Below the pieces are notes generated by a model that was not told the DNA's origin, made no database searches, and saw nothing but the letters and a program-made list of their open reading frames with translations. From Diploscapter coronatus (taxonomy: Eukaryota > Nematoda > Chromadorea > Rhabditida > Rhabditidae): a DNA stretch of 64,000 nucleotides. The translations under genes and the position numbers were made by a program. The stretch spans positions 71,067,249 through 71,131,248 of the forward strand of contig OZ038423.1 in NCBI GenBank assembly GCA_964036155.1, in the 5' to 3' direction. Of this stretch, positions 21,410 to 35,200 are shown one piece after another (the stretch's first letter is position 1; every line of letters starts with the position of its first letter).

Positions 21410-23278
21410 TTACTTATTTTCATTTGATTCAGATTTTCTGTGGAAATCCAGTGGAGCGTTCTGCGTTGGCAATTGTCCGAATAGCATATCTAAAGGAGAA
21501 TGGTAATATTTTGGTGAGTTACCAAAAATGGCTACCTGTTGGTACCGGAAATGGGAATGGCGATGATTCCATCGACGTTGGCTGGTTACCAAATGTGAAG
21601 AAGGGTCCCGTAGTGAATGGGCTTAGGGGTGGGGCTTGTGGGACGTTGGTGCCAAACCTTAGGTATGGTTGGTGTCTGGGTGGACACATCATAGCGCCAA
21701 AAAGTGGTAGTGGGAAGGGCGGAGCTCGGAAAATCGCAGAATGTGGCGCGGAAATAGGAGATGGGCATGTCTAAAATGGTATCTTTGGTACCATTTACTA
21801 AAATGGCAGATTTTGGTAACCTGATCATTGGTACTCGGCGTGCTATTGGAACTTTCATCCTCTTTATTCGATCCGGTTGTCGATTCTACAACTTCATCCG
21901 AATTTGGTAATGATTCAGATGGGTTTGTGGTATCTTCTAGAATGGCATATTTTGGCAATAAAGTAAATCGCAGTAAGTCTAATTTTCGAATGTATTAGTA
22001 ATTATATTCTAATCTCCTATGTTTCATTATTACGAGCATTTAAGGCTAATCCGCAAAATGGGTTGCGTAATATTGTCAAACGCTAACAATTGACCTTTCG
22101 CTTAAATAGGCGAAGATAATTAACTTTGGATTACAAGCGGAAGAATAGGGATTTAGAAAGTCACCTTCTTTCAATTCAATCGAATCTGAATCTTTGGAGA
22201 GGTTATCAGAATTGTTGGTCCGCTTGATCATTTCCAGGATTTCTGAGGCTGAAGCATTATTTTTAACCTGAGATTTTGAATCTCTCATCAATATTGCATC
22301 TAAGATCTCCATATAAAAGTAGCGTGGAGTTAAACTTTAATTGTTTGAAGTTTCCCCAATTTCCAAAGATTTTTCACACTATAACGTCCAGTAACGTCCA
22401 GCTGTGCTAGACTAACACAAATAATATATACGACACATTAGCAAAGAAAACAATACAACAAAAGGTCAAAATGGGCCACTCGAGGGTCACTCTAAAACAA
22501 GCTTCTTCTCAACACAATTTGCGCAAACTTTTCACTATTTCTCTTTTCTACCGTAATCGGAATATGCTAATTGCTCCCTGCCAGCAACCTCGATTTGCTA
22601 ACTTTTAACAATATATCAGATTGTCGGCGATGCAATTTTTTCGTAAGGATTGCGAAGAAATGGGCAGAGTGTCAAAATTGAAGAGGAGTTTTAGACCGCT
22701 CTGCGATCTTTCTCCCGTCTCTCTCGTTTTCGCATTCTATCTTTTGTCCCTTCTTCTTCTTCTTTTTCCTGTGCACCCATTGCGGAAAGAACGCTGGCTT
22801 CCGATAATCTGACATAACGGTTATAGAAATTTCATGCTATTTTTATAACCCTACCATTTCCAGTCCCCAGAAGTAGCTCCAACTCCTTAGCTTCTTTTTC
22901 CTCCTGGCTTTGTTGGCGTCGTAAGGCGACCTAAAATTCAAATTTAAAACTCATGTGATGAGGCATAGGAGTACAAAACGGATTTTATACGAAATCTAAA
23001 TACCTGAGCGGCCATGACTCTCTGTCGTTCCGCTATCAAAGTACACTTCGCACACATACAATCTTTCCATTTACAGTATCGCTTGTGTCCTAAAATTACC
23101 GATTTTTTCCACAAAAAATCCCGGAAAACTTACCTTTCAGAGCCGAAACTTGTCCATGATTCCTGCATCGAGCGCATTTCGGGGTCCTCTGATTTCGCTC
23201 ATGCCTTAGTCGAAGGATTTGTTCGATGCTTGAAGGCGGAATCGATAGAGGGGGACTTGTATCCGAATTTGAAGACAT
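21410..23278 (-). CDS. DM-domain (DMRT/doublesex/mab-3 family) transcription factor
   Basis: Minus-strand exons: 23134-23278, 23004-23089, 22850-22930, 22165-22267, 21821-21936, 21536-21770, 21410-21489; 281 residues. The DM zinc module occupies residues 31 to about 84: [12 protein letters not shown], then [16 protein letters not shown] and [19 protein letters not shown], with all six cysteines and two histidines of the intertwined zinc sites in place. The rest is low-complexity: an acidic Ser/Thr-rich part, then a Pro/Phe-rich segment (residues about 185-250). DM proteins bind the minor groove of DNA and control sexual differentiation and other cell fates in animals; which of the nematode dmd/mab genes this corresponds to cannot be told. 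No DMA domain was seen. The boundary at 22850 (donor GTTATA) and the acceptor at 22268 are the least certain junctions. An acceptor-like TTTAG lies three bases before the start codon. Confidence 0.9.
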
Positions 23279-25462
23279 CTTCTAAAGTAAATAGAAGTAT
23301 TAAAAAATAATATTGATAAAAAACTCGAAAAATAGATTCTTTTGTCAAAGGTAAAGTATAGAATCGAGAAGAATAGAATAAGGCAAGTTATATTTTAATT
23401 GAAGAAGTTTGGGTTTAAAATCAATATAATAAAATGGGATAAATTATAATTTAATTTCATATGATAAAGTGTAGAGCCAAGCAATAAGACAAGATAGGGA
23501 CATGAATAAGGTCTAAGTTGGCCGGAAAGATTACCATATATTCAAGCATGATGAACACATTAGTGTCAAAATATTGTACCTCTCTTGTAGCTCTCAAACT
23601 CCACCCACTTTTCTAGCCCCTCAAACCAATAGAAGGAGCTAGACCACGCCCACTCGTTTAGGTTCAGGTACTCGAACAATAATAATGTTATCCTAAAGAG
23701 GCGAAAGTCAATCTTTTCCAAGAGGACTTTGATGATATTTCGAAAAACTCATTTTATCTAAGTTTTACTAAATCTCACATCAACATTTTTTCGAGAAGAT
23801 AAAACTTAAAGGTTGAAGTTAGCAAAAATGATAATATTCTGGGTATTCATTACCAAAGGATGGGTAGCTTACTATATTTGCACTACAAGGATGGTTCACA
23901 GTCTCTTATAGAATGTCTGTTTCTTTTCGGTCTCCTCTTGTTAAATATGGCTTTCTATGTTCTCTCGTCGGTCAGGCTACAGGACATAATAACACATTGT
24001 GCACAGCGCTTTAAGCGCGAACACTATTATTTAAGGGGAATCTCAGAGAAGCAACGGAAATCCGATATTGTTGATGCTCATTGTGTAGAAACTTGGACTT
24101 ATGCTAAATAATCGTGCCTCACTTTTGCAGAATATTAAATGAAGCCATACCTCCTAAAAATCTCCTCGATAAAATATATAGAGTCATCATATTTAACACA
24201 TTAGGGTTTAATTTGGTTAAATATACAAATGTTGAGTTATTTTAAAACATTCTTTAAGCTAAAATTTATTATTCAATTATATTCCATGTTATGCTGATCT
24301 TTAATTATTTTATCATATGATTTATAATTGAGTGTCGGTTGAACCTTCTCCTAAGGCTAGAATATGATTATTATTCTGCCTATATAGGGGATAAGCCGTC
24401 TTGAAATAGAGTGCGAAAGCCGCGCGTTAGCTCTTTCGAATTAGCAATTGAGCATGATTGCTATTCGAGTGTTAGATGGGCTTCAATCAACGACAAGTTG
24501 CCGCCAAGTACCTGCCATCCCATCAAAATACATATTATCGAAGAATGACGATGACATTATTTTGTAAATATCGCGCATATTTTGAAGAGTTATAATATAA
24601 ATATCAGAACATTTAGAAAGTTATATTCAGATTAAATTTAGAGGCATTTAAAATGCATACTATTCGAGAATGATGATAGTATCTTGAAAATATCGGAAAA
24701 TTATTATATAAAATATACGATGCATTAAACAGGCTATATGAAATTAGCTTCCGAAAGATACATTCAGGTGTAATTCAAAAAGAGATTTGTTATAGTTTTC
24801 TTCTATTGAAAAGCATTTAACAAGCTGTGAAAAAGTTAGTAAGAATCTTACGATTTTTGAGGAGTAAAACAAATTTTTGATGCAACATGCTAGCTATCCT
24901 TTCTTTCTGCCGACTTTTGTTTGACCCCGAGTGTTTTCGGATATCATTCCAAACCCCCTTCTCCTACCTAATATGGTTATAGACAAATATCTCAAGAGGG
25001 TGTTAGGATATTAGGGGATATATTAAGGGATATATGAAATCCATAAAAAGTGCAAAGGCAGTAGATAGGTAGATATAATTTTCGGTAGAAACATCTTAAA
25101 AATGTTTTTCTTGATATGTCATGCCCATATATAGCATTTTTCTCGTAGATTTGTACATGAACTTTCAAAAAATGCTAAGAGTTTAATTTCTTATCTGGCA
25201 AATTTCCGATTCGCCCCGCGTGAATAAGATTAAATGTCGTGAATTTCACGCTATTTTCAAATCTAACATAATAAATCTCAAAGTTTAAAACTCATTTATT
25301 ATTTGAAATCCTGACATATACAGGCAAATTGTTATAAAGAGATTCTCAAAATTACTGTCTTTTAAGGCAGGTAAAAATTTACAGGCAAGCTCTTCGAAAA
25401 TCTAGCTGATAACTGAAAAAGTTGTTTATAATTGGGCACTTAAACACTTAATCACCTAATAA
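23279..25462. other. Intergenic stretch, no gene
   Basis: 2.2 kb between the DM-domain gene start and the 3' end of the desaturase gene. One open frame at 23860-24111 (+) encodes a hydrophobic peptide but has no splice partners or family resemblance. It holds a short perfect-stem hairpin at 24436-24468 (listed separately). Likely contains the DM gene's regulatory DNA. Confidence 0.45.
24436..24468. other. Short hairpin
   Basis: TCGAATTAGCAAT and ATTGCTATTCGA pair with a single bulged T, around an 8-base loop (TGAGCATG). Too short for a typical microRNA precursor unless the stem continues with mismatches; no function is claimed. Confidence 0.4.
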
Positions 25463-27287
25463 TTAAAGCAACTTTTGTTTGGTCGTATTATTGTTGAGAT
25501 CAAGCAAAAGGGATTGAGCATAATCGCGAATGGCGTAGAAACCGATGTAATACAGCGCCTGAAATTAGCACAACCTTATGATCACAATAATAAAATATCA
25601 TATTTGCTCATTTTAAAATATTTACCATTAAGTTCAGTCTTATGAAAGAAAAGTTTCAATTGAAAATATCGATATCAAATAAATTAGAAAATCCGCTCCA
25701 ATGCAAAATTCTGACGGAATATTTACGAGCATTTAACAATGGAGCATATTTTAGACCTAATAGTTATAAATTAGTATATTACCGCATCCCAATAGGGCCT
25801 CAGCGCGTAATGTCCATAGAAGGCCTGAGGCACTCGGGCGGGTCTTCTAATTCGGGCATAAGGACCCAGTTTTGGGTCGAAAATGAAGTCCCAAAGGATC
25901 TTCGTCATCGAATGATGCACTTCCAAATTGTCGTAAAACTCAGGAGCGATTTTCGCGACCTAGAATAGAAGACCCATTTTGGTGAAATGGTGCCATTTTT
26001 GGTAGCCTTACCAATGGTAGATTTCTCCCCGGGATGTAAGGCATATCATGGTGCTAAAAATGGTCACTTGAAAGGTCAAACTCTGAAATCAAACCTCAAC
26101 ATGGTAACCGACGTTGAAAGTGACCAGGTTCCAGGGACCCGTATAGCTAAAAATGGTCATTTTTAGGGAGGAAGATATTTTAGAGGAGAGATAAAAAAAT
26201 ACCTGTAAGTTTCTTGATCTTCTTTGAAGGCGTAGTGTTCTGAGATGAAATGGCCGGCAGAGGGATGCCACCCCATGGCTATCAAAGTACCGTAGATCAG
26301 ATATAGTAATGATCTCCATCCGAAGAAATACAGAATGCATAGATCGAAAGAAATCTGAAAGAGGTCAATTAAAAAGAGATCAGAAAATTTGAAAAGAGAC
26401 CAAAAATAGCAACAAAAAAATGAAAAATTTGACCTGCACCACCGCATTCAAAATCTCCAAATCTGTCGGTGCCTTTCTGTAGACGATCAAAGGTCGAAAT
26501 GCATAGAATAACGGCTGGAATAGCAGCCAGATGAGTTTGCGGAATGGCGAGGTGAACAGGTGCGCCTCTAGCTCAGTCGGCAAGTCGGTATCCAGGCCGT
26601 CTTCGGCTGAAAATTCGAATTCTTGGGGTCCAAACTTTTGCTCAAAATTTGAATTTTGCGAAATACCTAGATACCGATGATGCTCTACGTGATATTTTTT
26701 GAAGGACACGGAAATCGGCACCCCAATTGGTAAGTTGGCGACGAAACCGAAAAATCGATTTCTCAAAGGATATTTATTTCCAAATGCAGTATTATGGGAG
26801 ATGTCGTGTATCTAAAAATTTGCGTCTTTTCTAAAAAGATTATTTTTGACTTACCGCTAAAGTCATGGCGTGGTTAATAACGCCTCCACAAACGTAGCCC
26901 TCAATCAAAATCAGCAACCAATCAGCGTCTAAATTTAGGGTAGTTAGATATGCCAATTAAGAGAATTAATGATTTAACTACCCTGAAGTAGATAGCACAT
27001 GAAGATTTGAAAGAGGACCATGGTAAAGGCGACGTATTTGAAGGAATAGTCAACTCCGAAAAGCTGAAATGAAGTCACTTGGGATAAGTTTGAATTTTAG
27101 GGTTTTAGTTGTTAGGTTGATTTGTGATTTTTAAATATGTTAAGGTTTTTAGAGTCTTTTTTGAAAAATGTGTTGAAGCTACCTTTTTCATTTCCGGGTA
27201 TTTCTTCAAAATCGCCTCCCTTCTACTCATGTGAGGTTGCTCGGTGTAGGTCCATATGAAATCGTCCCGGGACGTGGTTTGACCCAT
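25463..27287 (-). CDS. DEGS: Sphingolipid delta(4)-desaturase (DEGS family)
   Basis: Ten minus-strand exons (27183-27287, 26982-27063, 26855-26928, 26667-26811, 26434-26606, 26203-26354, 26095-26146, 26012-26053, 25783-25959, 25463-25558) join in phase to 365 residues, the usual length for DEGS. The N terminus [19 protein letters not shown] matches the family, including Gly2 for possible myristoylation. The three histidine boxes that bind the di-iron centre are present: HDISHN, HVEHH and (across an exon junction) [26 protein letters not shown] and [14 protein letters not shown] are further DEGS hallmarks. The enzyme sits in the endoplasmic reticulum membrane and introduces the 4,5-trans double bond of (dihydro)ceramide. 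No missing residues or frame problems. Confidence 0.95.
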
Positions 27288-29245
27288 TTTTGATTTTGGC
27301 TATAATCACTGAAAATTGACCTTAAATTTAAAAATTTGCGGGAAGATCAGCTTTTCTTTGAACATTGTTTTTATTTTTGCACAAACTTTGTTGCGAAATA
27401 AATAAAGGTCTATAAAAATGAGTAATAGTCTGAGAAAAGTAGAGATAACGAAAGTTTGAGAGATCGGAGAAGAAACCCAACTTTCAGAAGCAGCACGATT
27501 TTGTTCACTGATTAGACAAACAGATGCTGCCAATGGCATAGGGTGAAACTGTGCGGGGAAATGAGAAAGTGGGAAAAGAAATAGTACGGGAAAATTTTAG
27601 AGCAGAAAAGATACAGATCCAAGTAGCAAATAAAAGAAAATAAAGATCGTTTTCAGTACTCAAGAACATTCTTTTCTTGGAAAGCCAAGGCAAAAGACTA
27701 TCGGTTGATATTAAAATATTACATTTTTAGAAAGTAGAACTTTGAAGTCGGCATAGGAAATATTCCAGACTAAATAAGAATAAAGTCAAGCAGGAAATGC
27801 CATTTTTGAACATGTTGTTTCATCAAACCAAGGATTTCATTGTCATGGAAATAATGCAAATTTTAGAGGGTGACTGCAAAATTTTAGGAACCAAATACGT
27901 AAAAATCTGCTTTGGAATGCATCCATATGAGCAAACTTTTGACAAAAAATTTAAAATATTCGAGCCAGTTTTAAAATCCTATGTTCATCATATAATGAGA
28001 GAGAAGATTTGAGAAAAGTTCTAGCCAAACTTATGAAAATTAAAGCTGATTTGAAATATTCCAGACGGTTTTAGAAGTCTATGCTTAGCTATGTGATGAG
28101 ACAAATCTTGAGCAAAGTTCTCGACGCACTTTTAGGCTTGTGTTTTGACGCCGAAGAAATGAGAAAAATGAAAACACTTTGCATTTTGGCATAAACATTG
28201 GCTCGAGAACACAAGCACTATTATAGATGAATTTTTCTAAACCCTAGAAAAATGGGTGGAGTTAAAGTTGTTTTGGGAAAAATATACCCGATAAGGGTTC
28301 TCTGGGATATCTTTCATCATGATATGGATAGACGAATTTAGGCTGTCGAACAACGATTTGTGTGCATAAGCCATATCGATTGACGATAGGACGAAAATTT
28401 AGAGATAAGAAAGGACTGCATTTAAAGATGAGAGAGTGGAAAAGAAAAATAAATTTAGGAAGCCCTAAAAGTAAGCCCTATATGACTAATCGTTATTAGT
28501 AAGGCATACTTTATAAAGCGATATAACGAGAGATAGGAGTTTTTATGTGAAAAATACGGAAATTCAAAGTATTGTGAAATCGGGTCAATGACTAAGTATC
28601 GAATAGCGATTTTTGCTGATAAGGGAATGATAATTATTTGCAAGCTTCTATTCTGTGAGTTTGGGACGCACTATACAAAATATTCAAATAAAAAAATTTT
28701 ATTTAATTTAGTCTCAGGTTCTTTTAAAAACGAGATTTAAAATGACGATTTTCAAAGAAATTAACAATTTAGAGATAGCTAGAGCCTAAATGGTCGATTT
28801 TAGGCGGAAAGAAAGAAAGAAAGTATAGATAGTAAAAGAGAGATAGCATTGAATTTTTAGAGAGAATAAGAAAAATACTAGCCGAGCACACTCGCGTCGA
28901 TTATTGTGACTCAGTGCGCAAATAGTAAGGGAAAAGAATGAACTACAATAGAGAATAAATATGCGCCTGCTAATTTGAAGTTAGGTGCTTGTAGTTTGAT
29001 AAAGCAGCGCATTTTTATTTTTACAAAATATTGAGCAAATCGAGAGTATTTTAAAGTTGAAATATTCGAAAGAGCGCGTCAAATTGGTTATAAATCATAA
29101 TTTAAAAATAAAAAAATATATAGTATGACCAGAAAATTAGCATGAAATTTTCGTCTCAATTCATTTTTTATTTCAGACATCAATTTTATCACGCCATTTG
29201 AACCCTTTACAATGTTACTCGTACTTGAAGAATCACAATTTCAAA
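27288..29245. other. Intergenic stretch, no gene
   Basis: About 1.96 kb upstream of the desaturase start and downstream of the pseudokinase stop. An open frame at 27797-28012 (+) was considered: its second half recurs in diverged form about 110 bases further on (two CCAGTTTTAAAATCC / GACGGTTTTAGAAGTC type blocks), suggesting an old local duplication, not a gene. The desaturase promoter must lie in the left part. Confidence 0.45.
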
Positions 29246-32200
29246 TTACTCGAGTAGTTCATCCATTTCAAACGCAGCGTTATGATATGAGGCCTCTGTG
29301 TTTGGGTGGAAGATTTCTTTCATCTGCAAAAATGCCAACCGTCTTTGCGGAATTTTATGGAAACATTGCTGCATTACGGAGTATCTAAATTCAGAAAATC
29401 AATAGAAATAAAAATTTTGAAAAAATTGTTTTAAAAATCAATAAATTAGAAAATTACGTATGTTTCGTGGCATATTTAGGCATAGCGGGTATTCTCCCTT
29501 TCTGCACACTCTCGATAATTTCATCCGGTATTCTCAACTCTTCATACGGCAATTCGCCCAGCGTAAAGATTTCATATAGCGTCACTGCGAAGGACCAACT
29601 TGAAGATAGTTTTTTTTCGAGCAAAAATAAGAAAATAGACCCTACCTATCGCTTTTATAGGAAAATTTGCCCAAGAAACATTCCGGAGCTAACCACCTAA
29701 CTGGGAGATATCTTAGGGCCAAGGAATTAGCCCCGAAAGCCGTATCCTGGGGATCGGAACAAAATCCAAATCCGGATATCTGAAATCCGGCATAAATCCC
29801 GGCTTATGAATACAAAACTCGAATAAATAATCACGGTGTTAAGCAAAACTCTAAAAGAGAATAGTGCATTTTAATTTGATGGGGATTGAATAATATTTAT
29901 TCTTGCTTATTCTTTATATTTATGAATTTAAAAATACCTTGGCCCGTAAACCAGTAGTTAACAGAATATTTCTAGCTGTTAAATCTCTATGAACTAAATT
30001 TCTCGAATGGAGATAGGCCTTAATTTGAAGGTTTACGATTTGTTTAAATCAAATTTTAATTTCACCATTCCGTCACAAGTTTCGTAGATGATTTTGTATA
30101 GAGTTTGATAGGGAATATTTGTGTGATCTGAGGACCGACCATTTTGACCCAAACTTAAAAAAAATGTATTAAAAAGTTCTGATTAAAGCCTTACGTTTCT
30201 TTAATTTGAAACAGATATTTCACGAGATTTTGATGTGTCAATTCTAATAGACTACAGACTAGGTTATTTTTGCTCGTCCAGCCTGAAAAAATACATATTT
30301 TTTCCTATAGAATTTTTTGAAATTTCCAAAGAAGTTATTTTTTCAACCGATAAAATATTTTAATGTTTTTACCCAAAAATAAAGCGATATGATCATGATG
30401 CCTTAGTCGTCTCATAGAGTGAATTTCCCTTTGCAGTTGGTCTTCTTCAGGCTCGTCGAAATGTCTTGGAACCTAATTTTCGCTCTCATTTAATAGCCGT
30501 AATTTGGGTAAATGCCGTTGGAAAATTCTTACTCTAACAGCCACTGCGCAATCTTGATACTGTTTCATTTCAACTCGGTCGATCCACTGTAAAATCGGGG
30601 CTTTCCCTTTCAGTTTACCTTAAGAATAATTTTTATTGAAATTTCAACGAACGGTGAAATTATGCAATACTGAGTGGTTCAATGGCGCGCGGTCCTTTTC
30701 TCCTTCGTCGAGAAAGGGAAGAAAGAATAGGCTCCGCCCACAAACTGTGCCCATTGCGTTTACTTCATTATTTTTAAAATATAAAAGGCAAATAAGTGTA
30801 TAAAATATCTTTACCCAAATAAACGTTAGAAATCGTTCCTTCACCAAGTAGGAAATTAGTGTCAATATGCACATTTTCCGACTTGATTTCCCACGGTAGT
30901 CTGGTAACTTTGGGACAATCCACTTCAGCTCTGGAACCATACGTTTTGATAATGTTACCCAAAATGGTAGCCCTACTTGAAGATTCTTGGGTGTCTCATG
31001 ATTTCTTGCAACAATGCCAGTTGCTTTCTTTGTTGGCGCTAAAATGGCATAAATGATAGAAAAATTTGACAAAAGTCCGATAACATGACAAAATACCTTG
31101 ATATATTGATAAGCTATGCACCCGAAAGTCGTCACAGATATTATCGAACATATCGTGATCCACATTAGATCTTCGAGGGCGATTTTCAGAATTTTAGGTC
31201 GACTCCAAATTAGGGCTTTTTCGAGCGGTACTTAAAGATGTTTTCATCTTCAACAAATTAATTTAATTTTTACCACTAGGCATGTCATGTTTACAGAACG
31301 TGCTATAATTGTTCAGATAGAATTGATTATTCGGAATCACTTGAAAGTCCAGCGTATTTTTTAATAACGTGACATTAATTAATTTTTCGGTTAAGCTCTT
31401 ATAGACGTAGGTCATATTTTCTGCGGTGACAATTCGGAAATCGGTCTGAAGGGAGAAAAATTATTATTAATAATAGCAAATTCAGCAACATTAATATCAA
31501 ATTAAATTATCTAAGTTTTGAACTAGCACGCATGTTTACTAGTATTTTTTCGTACGACATTTTTAAATAAAAAATATAAAATTAAAAATACCAAAAAATT
31601 AATCGCCGAATTATCGATTCTATGCCGTTCCATATAGGGTAATGTACAATTCGTTACCAAACTCAGGAAGGTTTGAATCTTCGTCGGCGACTTTACATGC
31701 GAAACAAATTCATCGATTATTCGAAAAGCCGCATCGCTACAGGTTTCATTTTCCACTAATTAAATATTTTATTAATTAGTTAATTATCATAGTTAATTGT
31801 CGCAATTTTTATATGGCTAATTACATAATTATAGTTAGCTAATTACCGTAATTCTTATAGAGATCGGACAGGCAACTCATCGTGAAATTTACAGAGTTTT
31901 CACCGAACCAAGGTAAGGTTAGGTCTGAAAATATTTTTAAAAATTGCAATCTATATTTAAAGGAATGGAACTAGGAATATACTATTAAGATAAACGATAT
32001 AATTTTAAATATCTTGCCATAAATGGTGTCATTCGTTTTAAAATAGATCTGCACGAATTTGGAGTACATCTTAATATCAGACATGGCGCAAGTTTCTCCT
32101 TGGGTGGCATCCGAATAAATCCGTTTTAACGCCAGAGTATCCGCGTTTGTGGCGTAGATAAAATTATCCGCTGAGGGTTTAGTTTCGACGGTACCTCCGG

Positions 32201-35200
32201 AAAATTCTGGAAGAGAAATGAGTTTCAAAAATCTCGAACATCATAATGGCACAATTAGTGGGTTACAATATGTATGCTTTTTCAACTCATGACAAAATTA
32301 AAATAGTCTAGAGGCTACAGTATACAAATTTAAGAATAATCGAAGGTTTTAGACTTTAAACTAAAAACTGAAATATATGTAAAACCCACGAAAGTTTAGC
32401 ATCTGTTGAAATAGTTTCCGCTTCGCCCCGACATTATAATAATCGGACTGAGAAAATATCGTAAAATTGCAATGCTTATAAAATTCCGTTATATCGAGTT
32501 GGAAAAATATACCAAGGGTTTGCTGGTTGACCTAAAATAAAACAAAAATGCAAAAAATTGAGAAAATCCTACCATTTTCGAATTGGCGTTCATAATTTGC
32601 GTGACATTTAAATTAATATAGTCCGTTAACAACACCACTTGCTTTTTCTTATAGATCGTTGACGCTTGGAGGTTTTCCTTGTTAATCTGCAAATTCAGAA
32701 AAAATGCTAAAATATACAAATTTAGACAAAGTTATTCTAAAATAACTATCATCTTAAGCTTTAAACAAGGATGCGCACAGATTCCAAAATTTGTACTTGT
32801 GCCTGTATCTTACCTGCGCCTGTTTAGTTTTCAAAATCCATATCTAAAACCTACTTGTCAAACATCTTACCTGTGGGCAGGCATCCCGGTATTAAATGGG
32901 TTAATTGAGTTAATCTAGCTTACAAAATCATAAATCGACTGCATGACAGGTCCTAATGGGTTGGTAGCGTTCGGCGCGTCAAACTGGATATCCCCCTCGC
33001 CATTTATGGTACTATTACTGAAAATCTCGTCCTTAAAAGCCGTGCTATTTTCCCAGATCTGAAAATCGAAGATCATTATCTTGTCTTTTAGGGGATTTTA
33101 TAATTTAATTATCTTTTGATATTCAGATTTAAATTCGCGCTGGCATAGCCCTGACGGCGTAGTGGCGCGTCTCCCCGGGTGGCGGATGGGGGGTTTCGGC
33201 TTCGGCCGACGTGGACCAACCAGGGCCGGTCGCAGCCATGAGACACGGGCGGGCTTGGGGGATAGGCTCCTCAAGCCTTACAAAATCCCGAAATCGGAAG
33301 ACATGGTGCGACCGGGACGCGGGTTTGTGGCGCGTCCAAAATATAGCCACATTAGCCTCTATGTGCGAAGCCCTGTACATAGTCCCCAGGCGCCCCTGCC
33401 GGAGGGGTTATAAATTCCGTGCACCCCCCATTCCGGCGTCAGGACAGTTGTGACAGTCCGGCCGAGAAAGACCCCGCCACAAACCTAATGGGTAGTCCTT
33501 TAAGAAACCAGACAAAAGCTAGGGCGTCCCCCACAAGCGACGCGCGCCGCCGGAGCCCGGGTAACGCGAAAAATCAGACAGGGTGCCCTCGGATTCGCCG
33601 ACCGGGGCTAAGTAAGCAAGGCCAAATCATCATCTCCCCTCCTCCAGTCCACCACCTGAGACTCGGAACAATCAATGTCGGATCAATGACAGGGAAAGGC
33701 AGCGAACTGACCAAAGAAATGAAAGCTCGCAAGATCGACATCGCGGCAGTGCAAGAGGTCAAATGGTCAGGCGGCAAAGCAAAAGACCTGTCCGACGGCT
33801 ACAAAATCCTCTACAACGGCTCAGGCACAAAAAGAAATGGAGTTGGAATCATTGTCGCATCCAACCTCCGGGATTGCGTGGCCCAAGTCCACAGATACTC
33901 CGATCGACTCATGGCTGTAACGCTCGACATTGAAGCCAGCAGAATCACGGTATTCTCAGCCTACGCCCCTCAATCCGGCTGCAGCGACGCAGAAAAGGGA
34001 GAATTCTATTCCCTTCTGTCGAGGGAATACGATGCACAGCCCGGAAGGAAGGTACTGATGGGAGACTTCAATGGGCACGTCGGAAAGCAGGCTGACATGA
34101 AATGCCACGGAGGGCACGGGTACGGAGACCGAAATGACGAGGGGGAAAGGCTGCTCGATTTCGCCGAACAAAGGGGTTTAGTACTCATCAACACGTACTT
34201 CCCCAAACGCGATTCCCACCTGATCACCTACAACAGCGGTGATCGAAACTCGCAAATCGACTTCATTCTGGCACAAAAACGCGACTTCAAGAAATTCCTG
34301 GACGCAAAAGTCATCCCCTCCACAAACGTCGCACCCCAGCACAGAATGCTGATTGCCGACACGCGCTTCCCCATACCGAAACCGCCCAAAGCCGACAGAA
34401 CGCAGGCGGCAAGAATAAAATGGTGGAAGCTGCCCGAACTGCAAAATGGCCTAAACATCAGCCTGCCAGCCATTACGACTGTCGAAGAAACATGGTCAAA
34501 GCTGAGGACGAACGTTCACAAAACCGCCACAGAGCAACTCGGCAAGACAGTCCCAGGCCGAAGATACATCGACAAGGCTACTTGGCTCTGGACCGAAAGC
34601 GTCAAAGAAGCGGTGCGAGCGAAAAAGGCCGCGTTCAAGAAATGGAAGGCCACAAACTCCCAAGAAGATAGGGAAAAATACTGGGAAACAAAAAGAGCGG
34701 CGAAAGTGGAAGTGGCAAAAAGGCGAGCAGAGTACACCGAAAGACTCTACACCGAAATCGAAAAGCCAGGGGGCGACCGTCTGATCTTCAGAATTGCCAA
34801 ACGGAGACAGAAAGCCACAGAAGACATCGAAAAATATGTCTGCATCGACAACGAACATGGCAATCTGATCACTGACAGAGAGGAAGTCAAACGGCAGTGG
34901 CATCGGCACTTCGAGACCATCTCCAACGTGGAATTTCCCCATCCGCCAATCCAAGTCCACCCTCCTCTTCCTTCCCATCCCCTTCCAATAGAAATGGCAG
35001 AAGTCGAAGAAGCCATCGGGAAGATGAAAAACGGCAAGGCCACGGGACCAGACGACATTCCCTCAGAAGTCTGGAAGTCCAACCCCGAAGGCGTCAAATG
35101 GTTAACTGACTTCCTTAACCTCGTCGTCAACACAAACACGTTCCCGTCTGAATGGTACACGTCGTCCACAATCCCGATCTTCAAGAAAAAGGGATCGCCA

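Noticed and set aside
23860..24111. Hydrophobic plus-strand open frame that could be a chemoreceptor exon
   Set aside because: No adjoining exons with compatible phase and no recognisable receptor motif.
27797..28012. 71-codon plus-strand open frame
   Set aside because: Part of it is repeated in diverged, frame-broken form just downstream, which fits a noncoding local duplication better than a gene.
33162..33413. Possible small ORF1 of the RTE element
   Set aside because: Arg/Gly/Pro-rich translation with no recognised domain, in a GC-rich leader where open frames are expected by chance.
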